Below the pieces are notes generated by a model, which was not told the origin of the DNA, did not search any database, and saw only the letters and a program-made list of their open reading frames with translations. Shown here piece by piece: positions 46,324 through 57,609 of a stretch of DNA of 64,000 bases; position 1 is the first letter of the stretch, and each line of letters starts with the position of its first letter. Where the stretch lies: contig NW_006921540.1 of assembly GCF_000340215.1 (NCBI RefSeq), positions 986,377 to 1,050,376 of the forward strand. Direction: 5' to 3'. Made by a program: the position numbers and the translations under genes. The stretch comes from Pseudocercospora fijiensis CIRAD86. Its lineage: Eukaryota; Ascomycota; Dothideomycetes; Mycosphaerellales; Mycosphaerellaceae.

Positions 46324-49300
46324 GCAACAAACTCTTGAATCAGTAGTAGAAGCGGCTAGAAGCTAGCTAGCAGTATATTACTCCATGCATGAGCTAGCTC
46401 ATGCACTTTGGAAATTCTATCTTCTGACTACTACTTGAGCACACGTCGTCGTGGACAAGCTGGACTGTGTCCTCTTTTAATATGCCCGCATTCTGAACAG
46501 CGGACTTGTGTGTCTGCATCTCTTGAGAGATGGTCATGGTGATGTCGACTAGTGGGGCTCATATTTGAATCTTAGTGAGTGGTGTGTTTGCGAGGACGAG
46601 AATGGAAGAAAGAACATCGAAAATAAGTACCCGCTCGAGAAAATGTTTTCACTGTCAGAGAGGCGATGACGCTGCGTAGTGCCGAGAAAGCGTTGAAATC
46701 GATCATACCATTCAAATTTACGTCGTAAAGAATGTGTACTAGGGGTGAATGCGATCACAATGTCAGAGGCGATTACGAATGAAGAAAAAAGAGCTGGTGG
46801 ATATATCGATGATAGACGTATCCCTACTCACAAGAAATATTGAACGTTCTCCCTTTGCCGTTCAAGAATAAGCTATTGCAACGCCATTTCGTGTATGCTC
46901 CTCGATCAGCTATGAGGGATGGAAATCAGTAGTATTTGGTTATAAGACCTGTGGTGTTTTCGATCGATCACACCAAACACAGTATTCCATTCCTGTGTAT
47001 TAACGCTTGCGACAAAATATCTCGTTTTTGGACAGGAATCAGTGGTGTTTTACCTACGCCTTTGGAGGCATCGGTGATGAATAAACGTACTGTGCGACCT
47101 AACAGATCAAATCGCTTCGAGTTGATAAGGTCCGTAGGTATCGGTTCCAAGTGTCTGAACGGAATCGGCGGGGAGAAGTTTTCTCTCCTAACGGATCGGT
47201 GCCTGCTAGCATCAGGTTTGCGATTACTTCTGGGTGTGATGTCGTGCGTTATGCTGGTCTGATGCTGACTTGTCGTCTTTCTGGTTCAAAGTCATGACCA
47301 GGAAGATCCTGCAAACTCGAAGCGCCAGACAGGCAACGGCTGCGCCTGGCGCTTCACAAGACAGACAACTTCTCAGCCTTATAGATCCACAGTATCCAGT
47401 CTTATGTGCACTTGTACCCCCATGCTGGATGGTGAAGAGGCCCGTAAAGCTTCATCCTGCTGCGAGCCGAGACCTCGTATGTGACCAGCCTAAACAATGA
47501 TATCGTGCGTCCGCCTCTGGGTATTGATGACAACCTGCTTCGTATCAGCCCATTTAAATCAGCTATAGTACTCGACCACAGTATGGCCTGTTGACGCCTC
47601 TACGCTGAGGAGCAGCATGAAGCCCTCAATCGTACTGTCAACTTTAGATCCGGTTCAAGAGACTGCTGGAAATCTTGACCACAAGACAGCTCGTGAAATG
47701 TCCATGTTTCGTGCTGCCAAAGTGTGCCGACCAGAAGCAGTAGCAGATTTTGTGAGGGACGCTGTATACCAGCGGAGTCGAGAGTATTGATCTTCATCAA
47801 ATTTTGAGACATCAAGATTTACTGGGTATCTTTTACAAGCTGTAGATGATGTCCGCCGAGATTCCTTGGAGCTGTTATGATCCCAAGCGTTGGCAGGTCC
47901 TTCAACACAGACTTGAGAGGTCGGCCGCGCAGCAGTGAAACGATCAGCACCCTTGAGTCCGCATATTGGCCAGCGAAATTTCGAAATGCTCTTGTCATGG
48001 TATGGCTGCCGCAGATATTCTGAGGAGTATGGCGCCTGCACATTGTGGATCCTGGCTGGAAAGGTGGTATTGTGAGGACCAGGCAAGAGCAACGTCCTTA
48101 TGCTAAGCATTGGAAGACCATAACGAGGCTGCTGTGATCTGCTCCAAAAGGCACCATTTGTTAGTGGTGTTGTAAAAATGGGCTCCGAAATGTACGGAAG
48201 AACTGCCAAAACAGAAGTGGGTCTTTTCACATATCAACGAGGAGGAAGCGATGAAGAGAACGATCGTTCAAAAGGGAAGTGTTTGACTGAAAGCACGAAA
48301 AGAAATGGGAGAATTTTGCGAAAAGATAAAAAAAGAAACGTCTGGTTGGGACAATGTTGATGAGGGTGGGCTTTGAACAGATCAGGCACTGGACATTGAA
48401 TTTTGAAGAGCCAAGAATACTCACATTCGAACCCACGACTAAATCAGGTTAGAACAAAGTCGAATGATTAAAGATGCTCACAATCTTACGGCAAAGCCAC
48501 TGCGGAATCTGCTTAGGTGAAGCCTAAACGCAGCTCCATAACCACTACGACAAGGTCAGGAAATGCGTGGAGACTAGTGTTGATGATCTGACGAACCTCG
48601 GACACTACGAACACCGTCAGCGAGCAAATTCCACAATGTGGATGTCGAGGAATCGCTTACCCTCACCATCGAGGCAATTTGAGCTTCGGGATGAGCCGTT
48701 GGCAAATGCAGCTCGTATAGATAGCTCAAATCCAGGTGGCTTGGCACTGGGTTGAGCAGAGTTGATCATAACAGGGCTCTATACGTGAAGTGCATTGAAG
48801 CATAGATAACCATTTCCGCCGACGGACAGCGTAGTGGAGCTTTGAGGAGTAAGGGACGAGTCGATTTGAGGTTGAAGACACGTTCAATCATTCTGTAGTT
48901 GTCATTATTCGCTTTCGGCTGAGTCCATTGACTCAGAAGCATTGGAGCATTGGAGAGGAAGACACAAGACCATGAGAGTTCTTGCTGCACAAAATCGCAT
49001 CGAACAATGCCGCTCATAAGTCGTTCTGAGGTTGGCAATCAACGGGCGTCAGCTCGTGATCGAAATGCCAAGCTGGACATTCGACAGTGATTGTGAGTTG
49101 TCATCGAAGCATGTTTGATCGACCCTTCTCCTGATACTTTCCTGTGCAATCATGACTTCTTTGAGTATTTGCGGTTCACATCTGGTAGAAGCCATTCTCC
49201 AAAGGAATGTTACAGCCAATTGTCCTTCATGGCAGTGCTTCAGACCTACATATCACAGCTCCATTATACGATCGACCTGCACCGCCTTCTTACTCCTACC

Positions 49301-51272
49301 CTGCAGCTTGCTCGATAGCTGGCTTGCGCAAGGAAGGACATTCAGCAAGAAATGTTGTGGCGTTGAATGCTTGACATGCTGTGTAAGCCAGAATGTTTAT
49401 GAAGGTCAAGACACGCTCTTTATCTGCGAAGCCACGGGTATAACTTTGAGCCTCGCCATGTTCTGCTGCAGATGTGAATCATTCCTCGCGGGACTTGAGC
49501 GTGGCAAATCGATCGACTTGACGGCGCTGAATCGGAGGAGGCGTCTCGCTGTTGTCATGGTTATGGCTAGAGGCGGCGCTGGGAGTTGGAGTCGTGCTCT
49601 AAGCCTGTCAGCAGTGCTTTCCGCAAATTGCATGGGCATTCACGCCACGCCGCTCTTCCCTTTGCTGCGTTCTTCATCACCCAAATCTATACATCGTGTT
49701 CCAGACCTCGCGTGCAGAGCGGCCTGCGATGGGCGCAGTGGACAATGAACATGGGCCCTTGAGTGAAGGCGCGACTGGAGGCAGGTACGCTGAAGTCCAT
49801 CCCACTTCGCCATGTGCACCACACTTCAAGCTCGACGCAAAGCACATCAATGTTCCGGAAATTCCTGATCACGCATCTTCGGCCATGTCTTCGTCTTTCC
49901 GAACACCCAATACAAAGTTCTTTGCTTAGGCATCGCTGCCGCGCAACCGAGAGCATCGTCGTCGCTTGTGTCTATCCCGACTCTTGCCTGTGTCATTGCC
50001 ACGACACATGAGGTCCTACATCGTCTCTTGCATCTCGGGGGATGTTTGGCTGATAGATTTGGCCATCACCAGACTTCGGCGCAAAGCGACGGGAAACAAC
50101 GGGTCGGGTGCAGGCGACGAGAAGCTCTCAAGCCGCATGTCTCCAATGAGAGCACAAAGGCAAATACCTCCTACTTTGAGCTTCTGCAGAATGAACCCTG
50201 TGAGACACGCCGGCTTACGCGGAAACGTCACGGCATCACCCTCGACAGCCCAGGAGGCATCCTGCTGCGTCTCCTGTGTCTAGTGACTGTCTGCATCGCG
50301 GCCATCCTTGCGCCGAATTGGACTGGTATACCTCGAGGCTCGAGCTACGGCGCATTACCGAGCTGCTTCACTACTGGTAGTCTACAGCGCAACCGACGCG
50401 TAATAGGAACAGGGTGCAATGCGCAAGCAGAGGGAAAGGGCGGTGACAGGCACTGGCTGCCACGCGCATGGCCTGCCGTGTCCTGTGCGGTAGGGATGTG
50501 AATCCACCGTGGATTAGCAATCGCCCTTGTATACACCATGTAATATACGGGTGTATACTAGGTGTACACAGGAGAGGGCCCACATTAATACCTCGATATC
50601 TTAAGAAACCCGACCGCCGACGGCGCTGAGCCTGTATCTCGGCTGTTATCCGCGAATTGCATGACTCCTCTATGAGTGTATACTAGGCATCCGACCTCGA
50701 GGGCTGTGTACATGGTGTATTACACGCTGTATACACGATACACTGGATGGTGGGCTCCATCACTACTGTGCGGTACCTTGAAATTGATGCTATGCTGCTC
50801 ACGGAATAGTGCAGCACTGCCCATTCGCGGGCGCTTCCAGCTGCAGGCAACACTTGCTGCGCAGTGCTGCGAGAGCCATGCCGGATGGTGTCAGGTGCTG
50901 AGACAGAGCCGAGCGATGCGGATGCGCCCACGGCGGCATGTTACTGACAGCGAATGATTGCACACTCCAAGGGAGAATCATCCACGTTGCCTGTTAGAGA
51001 TACAGTATGTTGCGCCAGGGTGAGTGTTATTATTATTTTTCAGACGCAATCATACAATGTGCGCAAGCATCGTCTCAACATGGTCAGCATCTGGATTCTG
51101 GATTCTAGAGCGCGAGCTGCTGGGACTCGACCTGCGGCAGCAGCATCTAAAAGTAACATGGCCACAATGGCCAAAGATCGTCGTCGCCCAGACCAGAAAG
51201 TGGAGCTCCCGGCAGGATCTGTGAGTGATGATTGGGTCGACAGGGCTGCATCGTCAGTGGCAAACCTTTGCC
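46324..51272. other. 5-kb gene-poor region
   Basis: No convincing gene over about 4.9 kb. The longest open frames (about 190-200 codons, near 47,655-48,230 minus and 49,152-49,748 plus) lack domains, good starts and coding character. Composition is normal, not RIP-like. A cluster of GTATAC palindromes is listed separately. It may be old decayed sequence, a long regulatory stretch or home to unrecognised fungal-specific genes. Confidence 0.5.
50529..50734. repeat. cluster of GTATAC palindromes with direct and inverted repeats
   Basis: GTATAC occurs at 50,529, 50,553, 50,678 and 50,729. GTGTATACTAGG is repeated directly (50,551 and 50,676). TACACCATGTA near 50,532 recurs inverted as TACATGGTGTA near 50,709. 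The group sits in the gene-poor region about 540 bases left of the second MULE. Confidence 0.7.
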
Positions 51273-51319
51273 ACGGCAAAAGCTATTTTGCAGGTACCTC
51301 CATGCTATTTTGCAGGTAC
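51273..51319 (+). repeat. left terminal inverted repeat of MULE
   Basis: Begins ACGGCAAAAGC. Inside it GCTATTTTGCAGGTACC is present twice in direct orientation. Four mismatches to the right repeat. Confidence 0.88.
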
Positions 51320-51479
51320 CTACCCGAATCGGGGAGGCAGTATCCGCACTGGGTATAGTACGCTTGACAGTATAAACTGGCTGAGAATGGTATAGCGTGC
51401 TAGGCGCTCGACGCGTCGCGTGTTCCACTTCGTAAATTCTTATATTCTTTATAATTTAACGGTATAGCGATTCTAAGGT

Positions 51480-54360
51480 ATTATTTACTACTTAATATAC
51501 CTATATCCGCTTCTTAAGCTCTTTACGAGTCGTCCGTACTAGAACCTAGCGATTTCTTCTAGGATACTAAAGACCTCGGAGATCTAAGACTTAGTAGTAA
51601 TAGTTCTATTAGAAATAGTAGTTTTAGTAAGAATAAAGACGAAGAGATAGATTTAAATAATCTAAATAATAAGGAGCGTCGTAAGTACGAATTAGAAAGG
51701 TAGGCGCGGAAAGAAGACGAGGATCGTAAGGCTACTAGTAGTAGTAGTAATAGTAATAGTAATAGAGTAGTACGGACTACTTAGCAATTAGCCTCTTAGG
51801 TTAAGAATAAGGAAATCGAGGTCGAGAAAGAAGATAATAAGTCCGTAGCGCTACTAGCGCTAGTGCTAGTAGACACCTATTATTCGATAGTAGTATATAA
51901 GCGTAAGGTTTACGCGTATACTGCGAAGGCGCGTTATAACCTCTATATTAAGTCTACGACTAAATCGCGAGCGCTTAACCTATAGCTTCGTAGTAAGATT
52001 ATTAGTCGCTAGATATAGTATATAAGAGCTAGTAAACCGACTAATAAGAGTGCTAAGACGAAGAGAAAAGGAGCAACCTCTAAGCGCTATAGGTGTCTAG
52101 TACGCCTTACTATTAAGGCTATAGATTCTATAAAGCCGGATAGTCGATAGTAAGTTAAGAGGTAGGTTAGCTCGTATAACTACGGTTTAGCGGATTCTAC
52201 GCGCGACTTCGCGAGTTACCGTCGGTAGTAGCGTAATAAGGCTATATAGAAGGCTATTATCGACGATCTAAATACTAATACAAGTATATATACGACGTTG
52301 TATAGGTTTATAGAAAGTAACGATTGTAAGTTAAATTCTTCGAAGTTAACCGGCCGAGTCTCGGCCGTTTAATATTTAGTTACTTCTTCCCTTCTTAACT
52401 TAACCCTCTTGCTTATAATATACTATCTATAGGCATTCAAATCGTTAAGGACCTTTAGAATATTAGGCTCTAGGCACGGAAGGCTATACAGGATAATTTA
52501 ACTGCCCCTAAGGCCCTATTTAAGCAGCTAACTAAGCTAGGTTTCTACTTTAGAAAGCAGGTAGACCTAAGGAACGGGAAACTCGATAAATTGCTTGTAA
52601 TCAACCCTTAAATAGCCGAGTTGTATAAGCTATATCCGGACTATATTATTATTAACAACACCTATAAGACAAACAAGTACAATCGGCTATTACTTAATAT
52701 CGTATCTAGTACTAGAGCTAGAGATACAATCCCTCTTAGGTACTATATTATAGGTAATAAGGATAAAGCTGCCTTTACGTAGTTTGCTAAGAACTTCTAG
52801 TCTATTTGCTAGGAGCACGATCTACTATAGCCTAGTCTATAGGTTACTAATCGAGACCGTAGCTATATTAATGCCCTCGATAAGACCTATCTACGTACTC
52901 CGGCGTCTTATTTGCGCCTAGTATGTATTTAAGAACGTATAGGCGCAGGCACGGAAGCTAATACCTTAGAAATAGGTACTTAATAAAGAGACAGGTAAGA
53001 ATAAGTAGCAAGACGACCCTAACTGCGCTGCCTTCGTAGACAACTTCCGGACCTGCGTCTACGCTAAAATAGTAGAAGAATTTAACTCTAAAGATGCCTT
53101 CCTTAGTAACTATAAGAACCCTTACTTCGTAGCCCTTCGAGACTATATTTAGCGTAAATACTAGCCTTATAAGTACAAGCTAGTATACTGCTTCTAGTAG
53201 CGCAAATTCCCTTTCTACGGGCAGTTAGTTACTTCTAGAGCTAGAGGCGCTTACTTAACTATAAAGAGGTAGCTTGCTAGCAGGCGGTATAACATCCTTA
53301 TACTCTTCCTTAAGCTAAAGCTATAGTAGATAATTAGGTACTCGGAGATTAAGGTACGAATAGGCCGAGAGCGGAAGGGTATTCCTATAGCACTCCGCCG
53401 CCCTAAGTTTGCTAAGGTTAATACGAAGGTTTACTACAAGGCCTTATAGAAGGGCCTTAACTAACTTAAGTTAGCGTACGAAGAGATAGCTGAACTTGCT
53501 AAGGAGCTAGGCAAGCAACGCTCTTAATACTTAGGCTACTTCCGCATTACCTAGGGTATAGTCTATAAGTATAGAATAATTAATGCTATTAAGTCTATAG
53601 GCTCCTTCGAATTTGACCCCTATACGGACTTTAATAGGCACTAGATTATCGATAAGGTAGCGGTACCGCTAAGAGCTATTATTAAGCTTAAGAGGCCGGT
53701 TTAAGAGCTATCTATATTGCTAAACAACCGCCGTAGTAGAGGTAGAGTACCTACTAGGCGGTACGTACGTACTAACTAACGTAAAGCCTCTAGCTTCGAG
53801 TATATAGATTAGTTAAACCTGGCTTCTTAGAGAGGCCGTAGAAGGCGTATAAGGGTATCTACTTAGCAGTCTCGTACGGCAATATAATAACTACGGCCTT
53901 TAGCTCCGCTAGTTTATATACCTACTAAGCGCTATAGCTATATTAGCAACGATCTAGCTAGTATTCAAAGAGCCGCTATAGCACTTAGTAGACGTCTAAT
54001 AGCCCTAGTAGTGCCTTATTCTTAGCAATAGTTTGTCTAGTTCTATAGTAGTTAACCTATATAGCTATAGGCTATAGGACTACTAGTAGCGACTTAACCG
54101 ACTGTATTTAGACTACTATTAAATTAATAGGTATTTACTTAGCAATAGTATATACTAGGCTCTATAGCTCCGCTACTATTAACTACTCCGCTCTACGGAG
54201 GTTAGGTTCTATAGTAGTAGTAGCTAGTACTACACCCTCGTAGCTATTAGTACGTAGGTTATAGCAATCAATTCTAATAGTCTTATATATCTACTTAATC
54301 GACAGCCTCCGGAAATGCCTCGTTCTTAACCCTAAGCGTTACTATTACTAGCAATTCGAA
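51480..54360 (+). pseudogene. MULE transposase remnant
   Basis: Transposase frame of the element, broken by many TAG/TAA stops at Gln and Trp sites. INNTYKTNKYN at about 52,655-52,685 matches the first-aspartate block of MULE transposases (with Asn in place of Asp). VTSRARGAYLTIKRQL at about 53,227-53,275 matches the TSRVEGAHxxLKR block. The N-terminal part before 52,400 is rich in Lys, Glu and Ser and is not recognisable. Confidence 0.8.
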
Positions 54361-54449
54361 TTAGTAGGTAGTGCGATATTTAGGTATACTAAATCGGGCT
54401 CAAGTATACTGTAAATCGTCCGTGTACGCACTTATCTACATTCAGCTGA

Positions 54450-54496
54450 GTACCTACAAAATAGCATGGAGGTACCTGCAAACTAGTATTTGCCGT
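54450..54496 (-). repeat. right terminal inverted repeat of MULE
   Basis: Inverted partner of 51,273-51,319, ending TTTGCCGT on the plus strand. One of its differences is a C-to-T change of the RIP kind. Confidence 0.88.
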
Positions 54497-54874
54497 TCGA
54501 AATGACCTGTGCAGCGCTAGGCACGAACTGGGTCAAGCGCGAGAGCCGTCGCAAAACCAACATTTCTCCCGCCTTCGCTCGCGCTGTCCCGGCCCTGCCA
54601 ACCACCACCACTGCATCGAGTCTTGCACTGTGCGTCTCTACGACTGTATACCACCTCTCTGCCTTCGACAGCATACAACTCCATTCTTCGCTCTCGAATA
54701 CTGCAAAAAGCAATTGCATTCCACACTGCGAAACCGCTTCCGGACTTTGGCCACGCAACAGTAGGGCAGATTCCGCCTTTGTTATGATCGGAGCCCCTTC
54801 TTAACACCCCGAACTCAGCTACACACCTACGACTCAAACAACACACCAAAGCCTTCCGCAACACCACCTAAATC
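54497..54874. other. intergenic, 5' region of hypothetical gene
   Basis: Normal-composition sequence between the MULE end and the next ATG. The transposon therefore ends about 380 bases from the start codon and may affect its promoter. Confidence 0.5.
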
Positions 54875-55498
54875 ATGGCGAGCTATCACTATGGAGTTCC
54901 TCAGTACCAGTCTGCCCAGCAGTCGCACAACTCCCACTCTCACGGTCACCACGGGCGCAGTCGTCGAGGTCCGAGAATCTCATCCCAGAATGCCCATCGG
55001 CAATACAAGGCTCAACGGAGTCCTAAAGAGGAGGTGCCTGCGCCGCAGACACACATCGACTACATGAGGACATTAGAAGCTGCTATAGGCTTCGACTTCG
55101 ATGACGACGAGGTCTTCTGCCCTTTCAACCTCTTGACCGAGGAAGATGTATGTCGCAGTGATCCAATGTCAAAGAGCTCCCGCTAACTTTCATCACAGCT
55201 CACTTCCATAGCGTCATCAGGCTCTGACAGAGGTTCTCTCTCGTCTGGCTCACCCGAAGCCTCGCCTTTACAGCAGCAGGTACAGCCTACTCCATCAGCC
55301 CTCCTCTCCTCCGTCCCGCATGCATACCAGTCTGCGAACTATCAGCAAACCCACACCAAGCTGCACCAGCCAATGGCCCAGCGGACTCGTAATGCGATTC
55401 CGATTGTGGACCCATCGACCCGCTCGGTGGCTAGCCCTCCAATGTCTGTCTCGCCAGGCCGACAGATGCAGCAGCAGTACGTTCGCCGCCAGTGGTAA
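54875..55498 (+). CDS. hypothetical protein, His-rich N-terminus
   Basis: Two exons, 54875-55147 and 55199-55498, join in frame at a good intron (GTATGT donor, CACAG acceptor) to 190 residues. I do not recognise the family. The first 45 residues are His/Ser/Gln/Arg-rich (HNSHSHGHHGRSRRGPR). An ordered-looking core follows (HIDYMRTLEAAIGFDFDDDE, FCPFNLLTEED), and exon 2 is Ser/Pro/Gln-rich and disordered. The clean splice junction and continuous frame across both exons argue for a real gene. No membrane segment or signal peptide is present. Confidence 0.7.
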
Positions 55499-56610
55499 GC
55501 GCCAATCGCTTGCTGGTCAATGCTGTGCTGCGTTCTGCGTCGTCGGGCTGGCGAGACGTTCTCACTTCTCCACCGTGTTTCCGAGCATGGTCGGGCATTC
55601 CTATTGAACGATACCTTGTACAAACAACAATACCGATACGACTCTATAAAGCGGGAACGGCTCTTCCCTTCTGCGATGACGGCGTTACAGCAGCATTACG
55701 AATAGCATAAAGCGACACGGCATTTCTCGTCTTTACTTTTAGCGACATGATACACGGACTCGGATGGGGATATTTTATTTCTCGAATAACTTGACGGCAT
55801 TTAACTGGCAATGATTGTGGCTTCTCTCACTTCTTGTTGATTGGATTTATTTTGGCATGGTGTTGGTCGGGCGAAGAACGTCTACGAAAACAGCGAAGAA
55901 GCGGAAAATACGTCTGCATCACGATAAAAGTGGCGAAAATGGAGGGGGACGCTGCGGCCTGTCATCCAAAAAGCAGACGGCGATCTGTGACATGGTCATT
56001 GTTTTGTAACGGTGTTTTGTGTGGTGATGGCAGAAGCGGCATGATCATATACCATTGTGTGTTGTTTGCGGGCGTTCGTTCTCTTTTAACACGGGACTGG
56101 GCTAGCTCTTAGCTGAAGGAGAAGTATCCTCTTCACTCAGCGATGGCCTTTGTTTGGATCTGTACTCTACCGTATCTAGCTACTCTTTAGTGGCAGAATG
56201 CGACGACCAATGTTCGATCGAATCAACCTTTGCACTCTACTCATTGACCATTTGATCTGCGTCCTCAAGAATGACTGCCACATGGTATTCTGTACAGCAG
56301 TCTCTACTGCTTCAAAATTATTACTCGCATGAACATGAACAGCTGTCTTCGGCTTTCCCCTTTGTTTACTCGGGGTCGTCATCTCGCCGGGCTTTTGCGT
56401 TCCACCATCGTCGCCTCCCGACAGTGACGACATCGCTGCTCCGTCAACCGAACAAACTGAGCCTCGCAAGATCTTCTGTACTCAAGTCACTCACGACTCC
56501 TATTACTGCTCTCTCGACATACCTGCCTTCCTGAACTTTAATCCATTCGCAATCTCATCACACAACAACCTAGTAGGGCCTACAAAGCTCTCATCGCCAA
56601 GCTCCGAACC
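55499..56610. other. intergenic
   Basis: About 1.1 kb between two plus-strand genes. Open frames on both strands are short and unsupported; no repeat or RNA gene was recognised. Confidence 0.45.
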
Positions 56611-57071
56611 ATGTCCGCTTTCAGAATGCTTGCTCCCACGAGAGCTTTCACGAGAAGTTTCACGAGCGTGAGAGTTTTGAGAGCTGGGAAGGAGACCAAA
56701 CCTGGTATTTATTATACTACAGAATTTCACGTTCAAGAAGGATAGGCTAGGCTAATTTTTTTTTCTTTCCTCACAGCTGATGAAGCTCGCAAGGAAGAGA
56801 TCGAGAGAGTGAAACAGCAGCAATTGAGGGATCAGAAGGAAGGGAAGAATTCTTGGAAAGAGGATATTGCGAGTGAGAGTGAGAGTGTGGTGAGTTTAGA
56901 CGCCCATGGGTATAATGAGGGTGTTGTGTTGTGTGGATTTTTGCTAATGATCATGGTTGGTGGACACAGGTCAAGGCAGATCGAGGCGAAATTCAGAATT
57001 CTAAGGATACGATTGTTCAGTTGCAAAAGGAGGGTGCGAAGGCTGCGCAGAGGGAAAAGGATGGGAAGTAG
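56611..57071 (+). CDS. small, highly charged protein, likely mitochondrial
   Basis: Three short exons, 56611-56704, 56777-56889 and 56970-57071, join in frame to 102 residues. The N-terminus (MSAFRMLAPTRAFTRSFTSV) has regular Arg, Ser and Thr and no acidic residue, as in a mitochondrial presequence. The rest is very hydrophilic and helical (EEIERVKQQQLRDQKEG, VQLQKEGAKAAQREKDGK), like LEA-type or coiled-coil mitochondrial proteins. I cannot name the family; the F1-ATPase inhibitor was considered but its core motif is not visible. Introns have good GT-AG signals, the first ending in a long pyrimidine tract and CACAG. Confidence 0.7.
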
Positions 57072-57609
57072 CAAGGATGCATTGTTGAAAGAGGTGTAGG
57101 TATACACGAAGTCTGAAGACGACAGGCAGGCAGGCATACAGGCATTGTTAAGACATTGAAACCCCCCGTACCTGGGAGCCAGGGACGCAGTAGGCAGAGG
57201 AATAACGTCATCAAGGAAGAAAGAGCTGTCCTGATCATTTCCTTTCGAGACGTGCGAGGTAGGGAGAGCTTTGTACGGAGAAGCTTGGGGATGTTGTGCT
57301 GACTATAGTACTGTTCATCATACTTCCAAGTTCGCAAGGCGCTACTGCGAAGCCATGCAGGCATGGGACGAATACGAGAGTCAATGCCTTGGTCTTGTAC
57401 TGGAGATAAGGGGTCTGGATGAAAAGGATTCTTGGTGCCTGCTTGGGGGTTGAATTGGTGCATTGGACCATGATCGAGTAGTGAATGGATGGCGATCTGG
57501 ATAGGAGAGTAGGTACGTATCGTTCGCAAGGGTAGAAATCAAGGTACGGGAAAGCCGATTCTCGAAACGATGCAAGATCTATTAGAACTTTTGATGGGCT
57601 GGATGTTAT
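57072..57609. other. intergenic, convergent 3' regions
   Basis: Between the 3' ends of the small charged-protein gene and ERG8. Nothing was recognised. Confidence 0.5.

Larger units (their letters stand above)
51273..54496 (+). mobile_element. Mutator-like element with 47-bp terminal inverted repeats
   Basis: A 3,224-base DNA transposon. Terminal inverted repeats at 51,273-51,319 and 54,450-54,496 match at 43 of 47 positions. The interior from about 51,425 is strongly RIP-mutated, while the terminal repeats are almost untouched. The broken transposase is of MULE type. A 9-bp target duplication expected for MULEs was not found next to the repeats. Confidence 0.85.

Noticed and set aside
47655..48230. 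Open frame of about 190 codons on the minus strand
   Set aside because: No domain, poor coding character, overlapping open frames in other phases, and no convincing ATG context.
48428..48552. tRNA-like or SINE-like signals on the minus strand: a box-A-like stretch near 48,545 and GGTTCGAAT near 48,430
   Set aside because: The distance is about 110 bases, no acceptor stem or cloverleaf can be drawn, and no anticodon arm fits. Probably chance similarity.
49152..49748. Open frame of about 198 codons on the plus strand
   Set aside because: Cys- and Ser-rich composition without a signal peptide or domain; looks like a chance frame.
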